Below, piece by piece: positions 24,582-34,249 of a stretch of 64,000 nt of DNA (the stretch's first letter is position 1; every line of letters begins with the position of its first letter). The position numbers and the translations under genes are program-made. Below the pieces are notes generated by a model, which saw only the letters and a list, made by a program, of their open reading frames with translations, was not told where the DNA came from and ran no database searches. Origin of the DNA: Paenibacillus_V sp046244365 (GTDB lineage Bacteria; Bacillota; Bacilli; Paenibacillales; NBRC-103111). The stretch is taken from positions 6,634,001 through 6,698,000 of the forward strand of contig NZ_CP176395.1 in assembly GCF_046244365.1 (NCBI RefSeq). The letters run 5' to 3'.

Positions 24582-26906
24582 TCAAGTCGCGTCGCCCGGC
24601 ATTCCGGTGCGCAGCCGGCTTTCGCCATCCCGGTATTCGCCTGGGGTCAAGCCCGTCTGTTCCTTGAACAGCTTGATGAAATAATGTCCCGTTTTGAAGC
24701 CGACTTTCTCGCCGATTTCATAGATTTTCAGATCGGTATCCACCAGCAGCGCCTTAGCCCGGTCAATGCGCAGCGCGTTTATATAATCAAGCAGGGAGAT
24801 GCCTTTGTCCTTCTTAAACACCCGTCCGATATACGTCGTGCTCAGGTCGAACGTTTCGGACAACAACGTCATCGATAAATCGGGATTGGCGTAATGCGTT
24901 TGAACGAAGCTTGAAATCTTACCGGCCCAGCCGCTCACCTCGACCGTCGTTTGGCGGCTGTAATAACCGGAAATACTATCGATCAGCCTGTGAAACCAAG
25001 CTTTGACGGCCGGCCAATTGTTTAAACGAAGCAATTCCTCGTATACATGGCGGTCATCCCCGAGCAGCTCCTTCCTGGCTCCCGGATCCGCATCCAGTAC
25101 CGTGATCACCGTATGCAGCAGCTTGACCAGCTGCTCTTGAACCCTTGCAGGGTCGGGATAATGCTGAAGCGGCGCAAGAAACGCTTCCGCGCATTCCCAG
25201 GCTTGCTCCCCGCTTCCCGTTATGAGCAAATTCGGAATTTTGTCGCTGTCCAGCTTCAGCTGCCGAAGCGGCGGAACTTCTCCCGTACCGGCTCTTTCCT
25301 GAATATTCATGATGATGCCGGTGCCGAGACTGATCTTATACTTGAACAAATCGCAAATCTGCTCGAAGCAGCGGCCAACTTCCAGCAAACCCCCGCCGCT
25401 TTTGCCGACGCCGCAGGATACAGCAACCGCCAGCCGGTTCTCCGCCTGTTCCTGCATCTCCTTGCACAGCGCGAAGGCAAACTGGTTAAACTCCCCGTCC
25501 TCCATATCCGTAGCGACGAATGCAGCCGCCCAGCGGTCTTTCCCCACCTCCACCATGCATAGCGGCGACCTTGGCAAATCCAGATTTTCGAACAGGTCCA
25601 AAAACAGAAGGCGTACCGCCTGCTGCTCCTCGCTTTTACCGTGCGGCGGGAAATCCAGCTCCATCACGACGAGTCCAAGCGTCTCTTTCTCTATAGGAAG
25701 GGCGAGCAGCGCGAGCTGTTCTTCGATCGCGGACACGGACGTATATTGGCCCGTAAACAGCCGGAAGAAAAACCTGTCCTTGATCTGCGGCAGAAACTTG
25801 CGATACGTTTGGCTCAGCTGTTTATTTTCGGTAAGCATCGTTTCGACGGAGAAACGGATCGACTCCAGTTCTTCCCGTAAGGGTGCGGGCTTCTCCCCTG
25901 TCTGCTCGCCGGATAACATCCTCTTGATGCCGGCAACGGCAAGGCCGAGCGGCCCGTACAAGTATTGAGACAGAAAACGGGCCACCGCCAGGCTGAGGAG
26001 GAACCAGACCACATTGCCGGCGATAATGACGAGCTTGAACATGTATTCCGTACGAAACCATTCCCGTTCAGGCGCGACTTTGACAATCATGCCTCCGAAT
26101 GATTGAATTTCTTTATGCAGGCGAAGCATGGTTTTCCCGTTATTATCGAATCGCTCCGCAGCTGCTTCATTCGCGGCTTCGCTAGCAAGAGGCGGCGCAG
26201 ACGACGCGAACAGTCCCGAGAACGGACGATCCAGGTAAGGGAGGGGCCGCAGTACAAGCCCCTGATCGTTGACGAAATATAGGCTGCGGTCCTCCCAGTC
26301 CATATCCGTCGTTTGATCGATAAGGACGCCGATATCCACGTTGATCAGCATCATGCTCGTCTTGTTGAGCGAATAATACGGCATTCTTATCCCTATGCTG
26401 GATAGAACGCTTTCCGAGCTTCCGGAATCGGGACTGGCAACCGTAGGCATAATTTCTAGAGACTGACGCGACGTCCGAAAAACGTCCCGCCATTTCGGAT
26501 CGACGCTCACCCGGAAGCCGGAAGTAGACGGATCAAGGACGGATAACGCTTGATCCGCATTTTCGTGCAGGAAGACGATGGACCGGATATACGGGTTGGA
26601 TAACCGGATTTCGTCAAGCTTATTGATCAGACGCAGCGTTTCCACCTGCCCGGCATGGGGGAATTGAGCGGCCAATTCGTTCAATTCCCCGTCCGATCCG
26701 TAAGCGCCGGCCTTCTCCAGTATTTGCTCGTACGCCATGCGGATCTGTTTCTCGTATTGGTCAAGAATGAGCTGCTCGGTTTGCAGCTTCTGGCCGATCG
26801 CCTTCGTAACATTTTTTTGATATAAAATGACGCTGAACACGATGCTGGGAAGAACAAGGCTGGCAAATACAACGAAATAGAACCTTTGCGGCAACCTGAC
26901 TTTCAT
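24582..26906 (-). CDS. Membrane-bound AraC-family regulator with extracellular sensor
   Basis: A 774-residue one-component regulator starting at ATG 26906 behind GGGGGGAG. It has a transmembrane helix at about 8-28, an extracellular dCache-like region (about 35-295), a second helix (about 298-320), a linker, a long cytoplasmic middle part, and two AraC helix-turn-helix units at the end (LSMTLLSETFDLSTTYIGRV; IYEIGEKVGFKTGHYFIKLF). It detects an extracellular ligand directly and binds DNA without a phospho-relay. It is divergent from the plus-strand importer at 27124 and lies upstream of the dehydratase run, so it may govern both. A cre-like site overlaps its leader. Confidence 0.92.
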   Translation of the reverse strand: MKVRLPQRFYFVVFASLVLPSIVFSVILYQKNVTKAIGQKLQTEQLILDQYEKQIRMAYEQILEKAGAYGSDGELNELAAQFPHAGQVETLRLINKLDEIRLSNPYIRSIVFLHENADQALSVLDPSTSGFRVSVDPKWRDVFRTSRQSLEIMPTVASPDSGSSESVLSSIGIRMPYYSLNKTSMMLINVDIGVLIDQTTDMDWEDRSLYFVNDQGLVLRPLPYLDRPFSGLFASSAPPLASEAANEAAAERFDNNGKTMLRLHKEIQSFGGMIVKVAPEREWFRTEYMFKLVIIAGNVVWFLLSLAVARFLSQYLYGPLGLAVAGIKRMLSGEQTGEKPAPLREELESIRFSVETMLTENKQLSQTYRKFLPQIKDRFFFRLFTGQYTSVSAIEEQLALLALPIEKETLGLVVMELDFPPHGKSEEQQAVRLLFLDLFENLDLPRSPLCMVEVGKDRWAAAFVATDMEDGEFNQFAFALCKEMQEQAENRLAVAVSCGVGKSGGGLLEVGRCFEQICDLFKYKISLGTGIIMNIQERAGTGEVPPLRQLKLDSDKIPNLLITGSGEQAWECAEAFLAPLQHYPDPARVQEQLVKLLHTVITVLDADPGARKELLGDDRHVYEELLRLNNWPAVKAWFHRLIDSISGYYSRQTTVEVSGWAGKISSFVQTHYANPDLSMTLLSETFDLSTTYIGRVFKKDKGISLLDYINALRIDRAKALLVDTDLKIYEIGEKVGFKTGHYFIKLFKEQTGLTPGEYRDGESRLRTGMPGDAT

Positions 26907-26923
26907 GATTCTCCCCCCTCCAG

Positions 26924-26937
26924 TGCAAACGGTTTCA
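26924..26937. promoter_or_regulatory. cre-like site (CcpA)
   Basis: TGCAAACGGTTTCA matches the catabolite-response consensus with one mismatch in either orientation. It lies between the promoter and the start codon of the AraC-type sensor gene, about 18 bases upstream of the ATG. Confidence 0.5.
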
Positions 26938-26948
26938 AATTTGACTTC

Positions 26949-26977
26949 ATACTACTACAGCCCCTTTCTTTTTTCAA
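26949..26977 (-). promoter_or_regulatory. SigA-type promoter of the AraC-type sensor gene
   Basis: On the minus strand TTGAAA (26972-26977), a 17-base spacer and TAGTAT (26949-26954). The cre-like site follows just downstream of the expected transcription start. Confidence 0.55.
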
Positions 26978-27013
26978 TCTTCCAGTTTAAGGAATAGCAG
27001 GAATCGCGTAATT

Positions 27014-27042
27014 TTGTTATCCGGTCAAAAAGTTTGTATGTA
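27014..27042 (+). promoter_or_regulatory. Candidate promoter of the module 2 operon
   Basis: TTGTTA (27014-27019), a 17-base spacer and TATGTA (27037-27042), about 80 bases before the binding-protein start. The -10 box is poor, which would suit an activated promoter. Confidence 0.35.
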
Positions 27043-27123
27043 CACATCCGAAAATCCCCATGTAGGATGGGGGTGTCAATCGTAACAAACCAATCAAGCC
27101 ACTACACAGCAGGGGGAGATGCA

Positions 27124-28656
27124 ATGGTTCAAAAGGGAAAGAAAGCGCTAACAGGAGCCGCGGCCGTTTTATTGACGCTGACCGCAGCGGCCGGCTGCTC
27201 CAATACGGATGCGCCATCCGGTTCGAAACCGTCCGATTCGGGCGCCGGCAACGATTTCGGGAAAATAGTTTTGGTGCAAAAAGCGATTTACAACAAGTCC
27301 GGCGTCCAGAAAGTTGCGGATTACATTAAGAAAGAAAGCGGCGTCTCCATCGAAAGCGTCTATGCGGACGATACGCCGACCAAATTCAACCTCATGATTA
27401 CGTCGAAGGAGCCGGTGGATGCCATCCTGCTCGACCGCAACAACTATTTGAAAGCGCTGAACAAAGGCCTCCTGATGCCGCTGGACGAATTTCTGGACAA
27501 ATACGGGCCGACGATCAAACAAAAGGTGAATCCGAATTTGTGGAAGTGGTCGAAGGGCAGCGACGGCAAAATATACGGCATTCCAAGCGAAAGCATCGCT
27601 TCGCCTTACACGCCGATGATCCGCACGGACTGGCTCAAAGCAGTCAATCTGCCCTTGCCCAAAACGATCGGCGAATTCGAGCAAGCGCTTCAAGCGATCA
27701 AGAAAGCAAGTCCCTCCAAGAAGCAGAACCAGGAGCTTTATCCGCTGTTTATCGGGCCTACCCAGACGGACGAAGCGTTCTTGGGCGCTTTCCTGCCGAA
27801 AGGCATGTCCTGGTGGAAAAACGCGGACAACACGTATTTGCCCCCGGAGATGGCTCCCGAATACAAAACGTATTTGGAAACGCTGCAGCGATGGTATAAG
27901 GAGAAGCTGATCCATCCCGAATCGTTTATCGTCATGTCCAAGGGCAAGCTGAACGATTTCGTCACGCAGGACTTGGTCGCGGCTACGGCCGGCTGGTATT
28001 CGCAGCCGTTCGTCGGCGAGTTCGACAAGCTTCTCGCGCTCGCTCCGGATGCCAATTACGACGCCGCTCCGCTAAGCGGAAGCTTCGACAACGGCCTTAT
28101 GAAGATTGAGGTCCCGAACAATATGATGGCCATCAGCGCCACTTCCAAAAATCCGGAAAGCGTCGTACGCATCGTCGAATGGATCGCCAAAACCCGCGAA
28201 AACATGATCGTATCGCGCATCGGGCTGCCCGGCATGATGTACGAGTATTCGAACAAAGACAAGTATGAAATCAAGACGCTCGCGGCTCCGGACCCGAATG
28301 CGGCCTTCACGCCGGGAACGTTCGAATTTCTGGACTTTCAGCCGCAGCCCGATACGACGGAAGTGAATACGAATAATCCCCGGACGCTCCTTTACTACAA
28401 AACCTGGAAGACGCTAAGCCCGGTCAAAAAGTACGCCACGCTCGATACCGAGCTCGCACTGGATGAAGCCGGACTCGCTTCGACGGTCAAGTACAAAGCG
28501 ACGCTCGACACCGCCAAGCAGGAGCAGTTCATCCGCATCGTGACCGGAGAAAAGCCGGTTTCCGATTGGGACGCCTTCCTCGCCGGCTGGCGCAAAATGG
28601 GCATGGACGAGATTATCAAGGAAAAGAATGAACTGTACCGAAAAGCGGGGAAATAA
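27124..28656 (+). CDS. Extracellular solute-binding lipoprotein (CUT1)
   Basis: A 510-residue lipoprotein; ATG 27124 follows AGGGGGAG, and the frame's earlier ATG at 27034 has no ribosome site. Lipobox LTAAAGCS gives a lipid-anchored Cys near residue 25. The mature protein is of the LipO/YtcQ class (PYTPMIRTDWLKAVNLPLPKTI-type segment near 165-190). It is the first gene of a plus-strand operon: two permeases follow at 21 bases and then by overlap, then a propeller protein and a secreted sialidase-fold protein. It probably binds the oligosaccharide released by that secreted enzyme. Confidence 0.92.
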   Translation: MVQKGKKALTGAAAVLLTLTAAAGCSNTDAPSGSKPSDSGAGNDFGKIVLVQKAIYNKSGVQKVADYIKKESGVSIESVYADDTPTKFNLMITSKEPVDAILLDRNNYLKALNKGLLMPLDEFLDKYGPTIKQKVNPNLWKWSKGSDGKIYGIPSESIASPYTPMIRTDWLKAVNLPLPKTIGEFEQALQAIKKASPSKKQNQELYPLFIGPTQTDEAFLGAFLPKGMSWWKNADNTYLPPEMAPEYKTYLETLQRWYKEKLIHPESFIVMSKGKLNDFVTQDLVAATAGWYSQPFVGEFDKLLALAPDANYDAAPLSGSFDNGLMKIEVPNNMMAISATSKNPESVVRIVEWIAKTRENMIVSRIGLPGMMYEYSNKDKYEIKTLAAPDPNAAFTPGTFEFLDFQPQPDTTEVNTNNPRTLLYYKTWKTLSPVKKYATLDTELALDEAGLASTVKYKATLDTAKQEQFIRIVTGEKPVSDWDAFLAGWRKMGMDEIIKEKNELYRKAGK

Positions 28657-28677
28657 ACGCATGCGAGGGCCGGACAC

Positions 28678-29586
28678 ATGATTTTAACGATGAGAAGATA
28701 TAGCGCTTTTTACCTGATGGCGATTCCCGGCCTGCTCTATTACTTTATTTTTCACTATTTGCCTATGGCGGGCGTATTGATCGCTTTTCAAGATTATTCG
28801 CCGCTTCTCGGGATCAAAGGCGTATTTACGTCCCCGTGGGTCGGGCTGCAGCACTTCGAAACGTTTTTCAGCTCGCCCTATTTTATTCGTATTTTACAAA
28901 ATACGGTCATCATCAGCGGGTTAAAGCTGCTTTTCGGCTTTCCCGCTCCCGTTCTGCTCGCGCTCCTGCTGAACGAGCTGCGCGGCCGAATCGTCAAGCG
29001 GTTCGTGCAGACGATCTCTTACCTGCCGCATTTTCTTTCCTGGGTCGTCGTTGCCGGCATGATGATTCTGCTGATGTCGCCTTCGCTCGGCATCGCGAAC
29101 CCGATCCTCGAACGGCTCGGCTTTGACGGAAACGCCAATCTGCTCGGATCGTCCGGCACGTTCCGTACCGTGCTCGTGGCAAGCAGCGTCTGGAAGGAAA
29201 TCGGCTGGAACAGCATCATTTATTTGGCCGCCATCAGCGGAATCAATCCCCAGCTCTACGAAGCGGCCGAAATGGACGGCGCCTCCCGCTGGAAACAAGT
29301 CCGGCACATTACGATTCCAAGCCTGCGCCATGTAATGAGCATCCTGTTTATATTACAGGTCGGCCATTTGCTCGACGCCGGGTTCGAACAGGTGTTTCTT
29401 CTCTATTCTCCTGCCGTTTACGCGGTCGGCGACATTATCGATACGTATGTGTACCGGGAAGGACTTATCGGGCTGAACTATAGCTTCGCGTCCGCAGTAG
29501 GCCTTTTCAAGTCCGTCATCGCGATGATCCTGATCTTGTCGGCAAACCGCCTGGCGAAGCGTTTGGAGGCGGAAGGCTTATGGTAA
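28678..29586 (+). CDS. CUT1-type sugar ABC permease (LplB-like)
   Basis: A 302-residue membrane permease with about six helices. Start ATG 28678 lies 21 bases after the binding-protein stop, with GAGGG upstream. It shows the subfamily pattern LPMAGVLIAFQDYSPLLGI near the N-terminus and the EAA loop YEAAEMDGASRWKQVRHITIPS near 195-217. It forms the channel with the next product, whose start it overlaps by seven bases. As with the other two modules, no ATPase gene is present. Confidence 0.93.
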   Translation: MILTMRRYSAFYLMAIPGLLYYFIFHYLPMAGVLIAFQDYSPLLGIKGVFTSPWVGLQHFETFFSSPYFIRILQNTVIISGLKLLFGFPAPVLLALLLNELRGRIVKRFVQTISYLPHFLSWVVVAGMMILLMSPSLGIANPILERLGFDGNANLLGSSGTFRTVLVASSVWKEIGWNSIIYLAAISGINPQLYEAAEMDGASRWKQVRHITIPSLRHVMSILFILQVGHLLDAGFEQVFLLYSPAVYAVGDIIDTYVYREGLIGLNYSFASAVGLFKSVIAMILILSANRLAKRLEAEGLW

Positions 29587-30431
29587 GCAGAATATCCCAA
29601 GTTTTCATAAGCGCGGCATTGCTGGCTTTGACGGTCAGCATCCTATTCCCTTTCCTCTATTTGCTTGCCGTATCGCTTACGAATGAAACGCAGCTAACCA
29701 ACATGGCTTTATCGAAGCTGTCGCTCGAATCTTACCGGATCTTACTGGCATCCAACGACCAGCTGCTGAGGGCATTCGGCATGTCCGTCATTCGCACGGC
29801 GCTCGGAACCTTACTCAATATGGCCTGCTCCGTGCTTCTGGCATACAGTCTTTCCAAACCGGCCATGCCGGGGCGTAAAGGTCTGACGATCTACATGATC
29901 GCAACCATGGTGTTTTCCGGCGGACTGATTCCGGTTTACATGATCGTCACCTCGCTCGGGCTAAACAATACGATTTGGTCCATGGTGCTCCCTACGCTGG
30001 TCAGCGCGTACAACGTGATATTGCTTCGCAACTTTTTCATGGACGTTCCGGCAGCGCTTGAGGAATCCGCCAAAATCGACGGGGCATCCGACTGGCTCGT
30101 TCTGGGCCGGATCATCCTGCCCCTATCGAAGCCGGTGCTGGCGACCATTACGCTGTTCTATGCGGTTTATCACTGGAATGAATGGTTCCAGATCATGCTT
30201 TACGTCGGGAATCCCAAGCTGTGGACCATCCAGGTATTCCTGCGGAACCTGATCATGGAGAGCACGCAGATGGACAACATGATGCAGGTCGGCAGCGAGC
30301 TGATGAGCGTATCGCCCGAATCGATCAAGATGGCGACGATCCTAGTCGTGACCATCCCCGTTGCGGCGGTTTACCCGTTCGTCCAAAAATATTTCGTCAG
30401 CGGCATCCAGCTCGGGGCCGTTAAAGAGTAA
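29580..30431 (+). CDS. CUT1-type sugar ABC permease (LplC-like)
   Basis: A 283-residue permease whose ATG overlaps the previous gene's end by seven bases, with GGAGG twelve bases upstream inside that gene. It has six predicted helices, the EAA motif EESAKIDGASDWLVLGRIILP and the C-terminal YFVSGIQLGAVKE signature. Overlap implies translational coupling with its partner, fitting 1:1 assembly. Transport should depend on a shared ATPase encoded elsewhere. Confidence 0.93.
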   Translation: MVSRISQVFISAALLALTVSILFPFLYLLAVSLTNETQLTNMALSKLSLESYRILLASNDQLLRAFGMSVIRTALGTLLNMACSVLLAYSLSKPAMPGRKGLTIYMIATMVFSGGLIPVYMIVTSLGLNNTIWSMVLPTLVSAYNVILLRNFFMDVPAALEESAKIDGASDWLVLGRIILPLSKPVLATITLFYAVYHWNEWFQIMLYVGNPKLWTIQVFLRNLIMESTQMDNMMQVGSELMSVSPESIKMATILVVTIPVAAVYPFVQKYFVSGIQLGAVKE

Positions 30432-30480
30432 TGCCAAGACGCAAGCATTATCCAATACGAATGATCGGGAGGAAAACAAA

Positions 30481-31842
30481 GTGAAAGAAACGGTGGAAAT
30501 CGGCACGCGCGTAGAGATGTTCGTGGACGACTGGCTGATCGAGGATATGCGGGGACTGTCCCTTAAGCTTCACCAGCCGGTGAAGCGCGAAGTCGTTCTG
30601 GTTCTCGACAAACCGTGGGAAGGCAAGTTTTGCTGTTATTTTACGGTGATGCAGGAAAAGGACCGCATTCGCCTCTATTACCGAGGTAACTGCTTCCACG
30701 ATGACGACGATACGCAGGTCGCTTGTTATGCCGAAAGCCGGGACGGCGTTCATTTTGAGCGGCCCGATCTCGGACTGTGCGAATTCGGAGGTTCCAGAGC
30801 AAACAATATTATGCTGACGGGCATGGATGCACACAACTTCGCACCGTTTCTCGACGCAAATCCCGACGCTCCTCCGCAGCAAAAGTACAAAGCCGTCGCC
30901 GGCTTCGGCCCCAAGGGACAATCGGTGTACTTGAACCAAGGGTATTTGATCGGGTATTACTCTGCGGACGGGATTCACTGGAGGAAATGGGAGGAGCCGA
31001 TTATCCGGGACGGCGGCTTCGATTCTTTGAACGTTGCATTCTGGGATAAGGTTCGCGGGGAATACCGCTGCTATTCGCGATCGTTCACGGCGGATAAAAT
31101 CCGTGTGATCCAGAGTGCCACGTCAGCCGATTTCCTACACTGGGGCGGCCATGAACCGAACCGCTATGCGGAGAACGTTCCGCTGGAGCAGTTTTATACG
31201 AACGCCACGCTGCCGTGTCCGGGTGCGGAGCATACGTACCTCTCCTTCCCCATGCGGATCGATTTCGAACGCAAAAAGGTGCGGGAACATCTGTACGACG
31301 GCGTTTCCGATGCCGTATTCATGAGCAGCCGGGACGGGAGGAACTGGGACCGCCGGTTCATGGAAGCCTGGGCAAGGCCCGGCGGCGACATCCGCAACTG
31401 GACCGACCGCAACTCGATGACCGCTTGGGGTATCGTCGAAACCGCTCCTGACGAGTTCTCCATGTATATCAGCGAGCATTACCGCTGGAACGACAACCGG
31501 CTTCGCCGTTTGACCGTCCGCAAGCACGGATTTGCTTCCGTCAACGCGAATTATGGCGGCGGCGAAATGGTCACGCGACCGCTTGTTTTTTCCGGCAGCC
31601 GTCTGCTTCTCAATTACGCTACTTCCGCGGTCGGGTCGATCCGGGTCGAAGTGCAGGATGCGTCCGGCAAGCCGCTTGAAGGCTTCGCCTTGGAGGATAT
31701 GGACGACATGTTCGGGGACGAGATTTCCGGAGAGGTCAATTGGAACAAAGGAAACCGGTTGGAGGAGGTGAAAGGCCGGGTTGTGAGATTCCGCTTTGTC
31801 ATGAAAGACGCGGATCTATATGCCATGCAGACTAGCGATTGA
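30481..31842 (+). CDS. GH32/GH43-like five-blade propeller protein
   Basis: A 453-residue protein from GTG 30481, preceded by GGGAGGAAAACAAA. No signal peptide, so it is cytoplasmic. The opening VEMFVDDWLIEDMRGLSLKL and the repeated pattern of Tyr/Trp-rich strands (DRIRLYYRG; GYYSADGIHWRKWEEP; SATSADFLHWGGH; MSSRDGRNWDRRF) suggest a five-blade beta-propeller like the GH32/GH43 clans, a type often annotated only as hypothetical. Acidic residues such as the Asp in FVDDW might be catalytic; this is inference. It follows the permease after 49 bases and should act on the imported sugar. Confidence 0.65.
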   Translation: MKETVEIGTRVEMFVDDWLIEDMRGLSLKLHQPVKREVVLVLDKPWEGKFCCYFTVMQEKDRIRLYYRGNCFHDDDDTQVACYAESRDGVHFERPDLGLCEFGGSRANNIMLTGMDAHNFAPFLDANPDAPPQQKYKAVAGFGPKGQSVYLNQGYLIGYYSADGIHWRKWEEPIIRDGGFDSLNVAFWDKVRGEYRCYSRSFTADKIRVIQSATSADFLHWGGHEPNRYAENVPLEQFYTNATLPCPGAEHTYLSFPMRIDFERKKVREHLYDGVSDAVFMSSRDGRNWDRRFMEAWARPGGDIRNWTDRNSMTAWGIVETAPDEFSMYISEHYRWNDNRLRRLTVRKHGFASVNANYGGGEMVTRPLVFSGSRLLLNYATSAVGSIRVEVQDASGKPLEGFALEDMDDMFGDEISGEVNWNKGNRLEEVKGRVVRFRFVMKDADLYAMQTSD

Positions 31843-31921
31843 TCTTCCGTTCGGAAGGACGCCAAGGAACGCCGGCAGAGGATAAGCATGGGAATGATTT
31901 GAAAGAAGGAGGATTTGCACG

Positions 31922-34021
31922 ATGCGAAAGCTCATGAGGTGGAAAGGCGTCTTGCTCGTGGCTGTATTGTTCATGGGGATGGTACCCGAAACCGGTTTGG
32001 CCGCCGGTCCCCAAGTCGACGATCCAACTATTCCCGATGTCATCATCGAGTCACCGCAAAATACCGAATGCGTTCCATGGGATAAAGATAAAAGCCGGCC
32101 GGAGAATGAAACCGTCGTCTGCCCTTGGTTCCCTTCCATGGTGAAATTGGCGAACGGCGACCTGTATCTCGCTAATTATGAATCGATCAGCCATTCCCAC
32201 AGCGGAGTCATCGTAGCCCGGCGCAGTACGGACGACGGGCTGACATGGTCGAGTCCGACCGTCATCGTGGACGATACGGTCGACGATCGGGAGCCCAACC
32301 TTCTCGTTCTCCGGAATGGCAATATGCTTATGTCCTACTATGATTACGTCCCTTCCCGAATCAATCGCCGTAGGGTGTATGTCAGAATGTCGACGGATAA
32401 CGGCGCGACCTGGGGCCCCCCCGCGATTCCTCCGACGCTTGCTTACGATAATATAAGAGGGCAAGCCGCCGCGAGCGGAGAACCGGTCGAGCTGAATAAT
32501 GGCGATATTCTGCTGCCCATTTACGTTATCCGGTCCCATGACGGCAACCTAGGTAAATGGGGCACTCACGTGCTGCGGAGCCGCGACGGCGGACATACGT
32601 GGCTGAAGGAGGATGAACGCGTCGTGATGTGGGACGGCGTGGGCGGCACGACCGATTATACGGAGCCCGCACTGGCCGACCTCGGCAACGGCCATATCAT
32701 GATGGTCGCCCGGACAGCCAGGCCGGTAGGCGATCCGAATGCGGATATCGCAAAGATCAGCCACTCCTACGATTACGGCGAAACATGGACAACGCCGGTT
32801 GACGAACCCTCCCTGAAGCCGCATGGCCCCCATATACTGAAGCTGAAGGGCGGCAGCCATTTTCTGACTTACGGCGACCGTTCGAACGTTTGGGGACAGG
32901 GGAGGCCGGTTGTCGGCCGGATGTACTTGGATACCAAAGGGTGGTCCTATACCGAGAGCAAGCTAATCTACAACACTTCCGGCGTTTTCTTCGACATGGC
33001 TTACCCGACCAGCGTGGAATTGGATGACGGCCGCATTTTCACCGTGTACTACGACCGGTGGCGGGGCATTCTTGCCGGCACTTATACCCGGCCAACCCCT
33101 TACAAGCTTGATTTATGGAAAATGTTCTTGAACGGCAAGGCGACTTATCAGACCGATCTGACGCACACGGCTTCAAGCAGGCCGATGATGCAGCCTTGGG
33201 CGCCTTTGGACGGCAATATTTCTTACTGGAACGGCGCGACGGCAAACGCTGCCGCACCGCCCGCTAAATATTGGCAGGTTACGTTCGATCAAGCGTATCC
33301 CGTAACGGATATCGGCGTCGTGCTGAAGCCCGGTTACAAGGAATCGGCGACGGTGTCCGTGTCCACTTACGGAACCGGAGACTGGCAAACGGTTAAGACT
33401 TACACAATGAAGCAGACCGACGACTACGATTGGACGGCGCTGCGGCCCGAGCAGGATGTCAAGCAAGTGCGGGTCGATATTACCGACACGTCGGGCAACG
33501 GGGATGCGATGTTCAATGACCTGGCGATAAAGGTAGCGCCTACTACCTTCGAGCGTTCCCGGTCGCTCAAGATGGACCTCTGGCAAATGATGCGAACGGG
33601 CCGGGCAGCGATCGGAGGCAGCATGAACTATCTCGATCCGACTACCGCCAACCCCGGGCTCAACCCGCTTGGCCCGATCGACGGAAAGGCGAACTACTTG
33701 TATGCCGCCACCGCAAGCTGCAGTCCGACCTGCGCCGGAACCTGGCAGGTGTCGCTCGATCAGGCGTACGCGGTAAATAAAGTCGGCTTGATGCTGAAGC
33801 CCGGTTATTCGGAATCGGCCGTAGTCGAGACTTCCGCCGACGGAGTCGCGTGGAACGCCGTTGCCAGTCTTACCATGGCCAATACGGCGGCGGTTCAGTA
33901 CTTCACCTTTCCTGAAACATCCGCCAAATTCGTAAGGGTAACCGTGACCGCAGTCAGCAGCGGCTGGCCGCTGCTCGCGGAGTTCGAACTTTTTACGGCT
34001 ACCCCCATGATCCAGCCTTAG
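31922..34021 (+). CDS. Secreted sialidase-fold (BNR repeat) protein with two C-terminal binding domains
   Basis: A 699-residue protein from ATG 31922, with AAGGAGG nine bases upstream. Signal peptide (1-27). The N-terminal 390 residues form a six-blade sialidase-type propeller with four visible Asp boxes: STDDGLTW (about 101), STDNGATW (158), SRDGGHTW (219), SYDYGETW (281). The usual FRIP/YRIP catalytic motif is not found, so true sialidase activity is doubtful; the fold is also used by other glycosidases and lyases. Residues 400-540 and 545-695 are two discoidin-like (F5/8 type C) domains that resemble each other and likely bind carbohydrate. It ends the plus operon and is followed by a terminator. 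Confidence 0.85.
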   Translation: MRKLMRWKGVLLVAVLFMGMVPETGLAAGPQVDDPTIPDVIIESPQNTECVPWDKDKSRPENETVVCPWFPSMVKLANGDLYLANYESISHSHSGVIVARRSTDDGLTWSSPTVIVDDTVDDREPNLLVLRNGNMLMSYYDYVPSRINRRRVYVRMSTDNGATWGPPAIPPTLAYDNIRGQAAASGEPVELNNGDILLPIYVIRSHDGNLGKWGTHVLRSRDGGHTWLKEDERVVMWDGVGGTTDYTEPALADLGNGHIMMVARTARPVGDPNADIAKISHSYDYGETWTTPVDEPSLKPHGPHILKLKGGSHFLTYGDRSNVWGQGRPVVGRMYLDTKGWSYTESKLIYNTSGVFFDMAYPTSVELDDGRIFTVYYDRWRGILAGTYTRPTPYKLDLWKMFLNGKATYQTDLTHTASSRPMMQPWAPLDGNISYWNGATANAAAPPAKYWQVTFDQAYPVTDIGVVLKPGYKESATVSVSTYGTGDWQTVKTYTMKQTDDYDWTALRPEQDVKQVRVDITDTSGNGDAMFNDLAIKVAPTTFERSRSLKMDLWQMMRTGRAAIGGSMNYLDPTTANPGLNPLGPIDGKANYLYAATASCSPTCAGTWQVSLDQAYAVNKVGLMLKPGYSESAVVETSADGVAWNAVASLTMANTAAVQYFTFPETSAKFVRVTVTAVSSGWPLLAEFELFTATPMIQP

Positions 34022-34034
34022 CCGTACATCAAGT

Positions 34035-34075
34035 AGGGCAGTATCCGATTCGACGGACACTGCCCTTTTTCATTT
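34035..34075 (+). terminator. Terminator of the module 2 operon
   Basis: AGGGCAGT (34035-34042) pairs with ACTGCCCT (34059-34066), with an inner TCCG/CGGA stem, followed by TTTTTCATTTT. It starts 13 bases after the sialidase-fold gene's stop. Confidence 0.85.
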
Positions 34076-34102
34076 TATACATTCTTCATGCAATAAGAAC
34101 GC

Positions 34103-34222
34103 TCAGTTGCTCCCCCACGCGGCAATCAACGCATTCACATCATTCGCCAACGCCTGTTTAGCTGTCGGTTCGATAAGGAACTGCATGTTCGGATGGTTCC
34201 AATGATCCATAAAATCACCCAT
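34103..34222 (-). CDS. Small 39-residue reading frame
   Basis: An ATG at 34222, eight bases after GGAG, begins a frame of 39 codons ending in TGA at 34103. The product opens MGDFMDHWNHPNMQFLIEPT and ends in IAAWGSN, with no hydrophobic segment. It starts 27 bases after the stop of the heparinase-like gene on the same strand. It may be a true small protein, or the preserved tail of a deleted larger gene, which its sudden protein-like composition would also fit. I do not recognise the family. Confidence 0.35.
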   Translation of the reverse strand: MGDFMDHWNHPNMQFLIEPTAKQALANDVNALIAAWGSN

Positions 34223-34249
34223 ATGCTTGATCTCCTATGCCGTTCTCCC

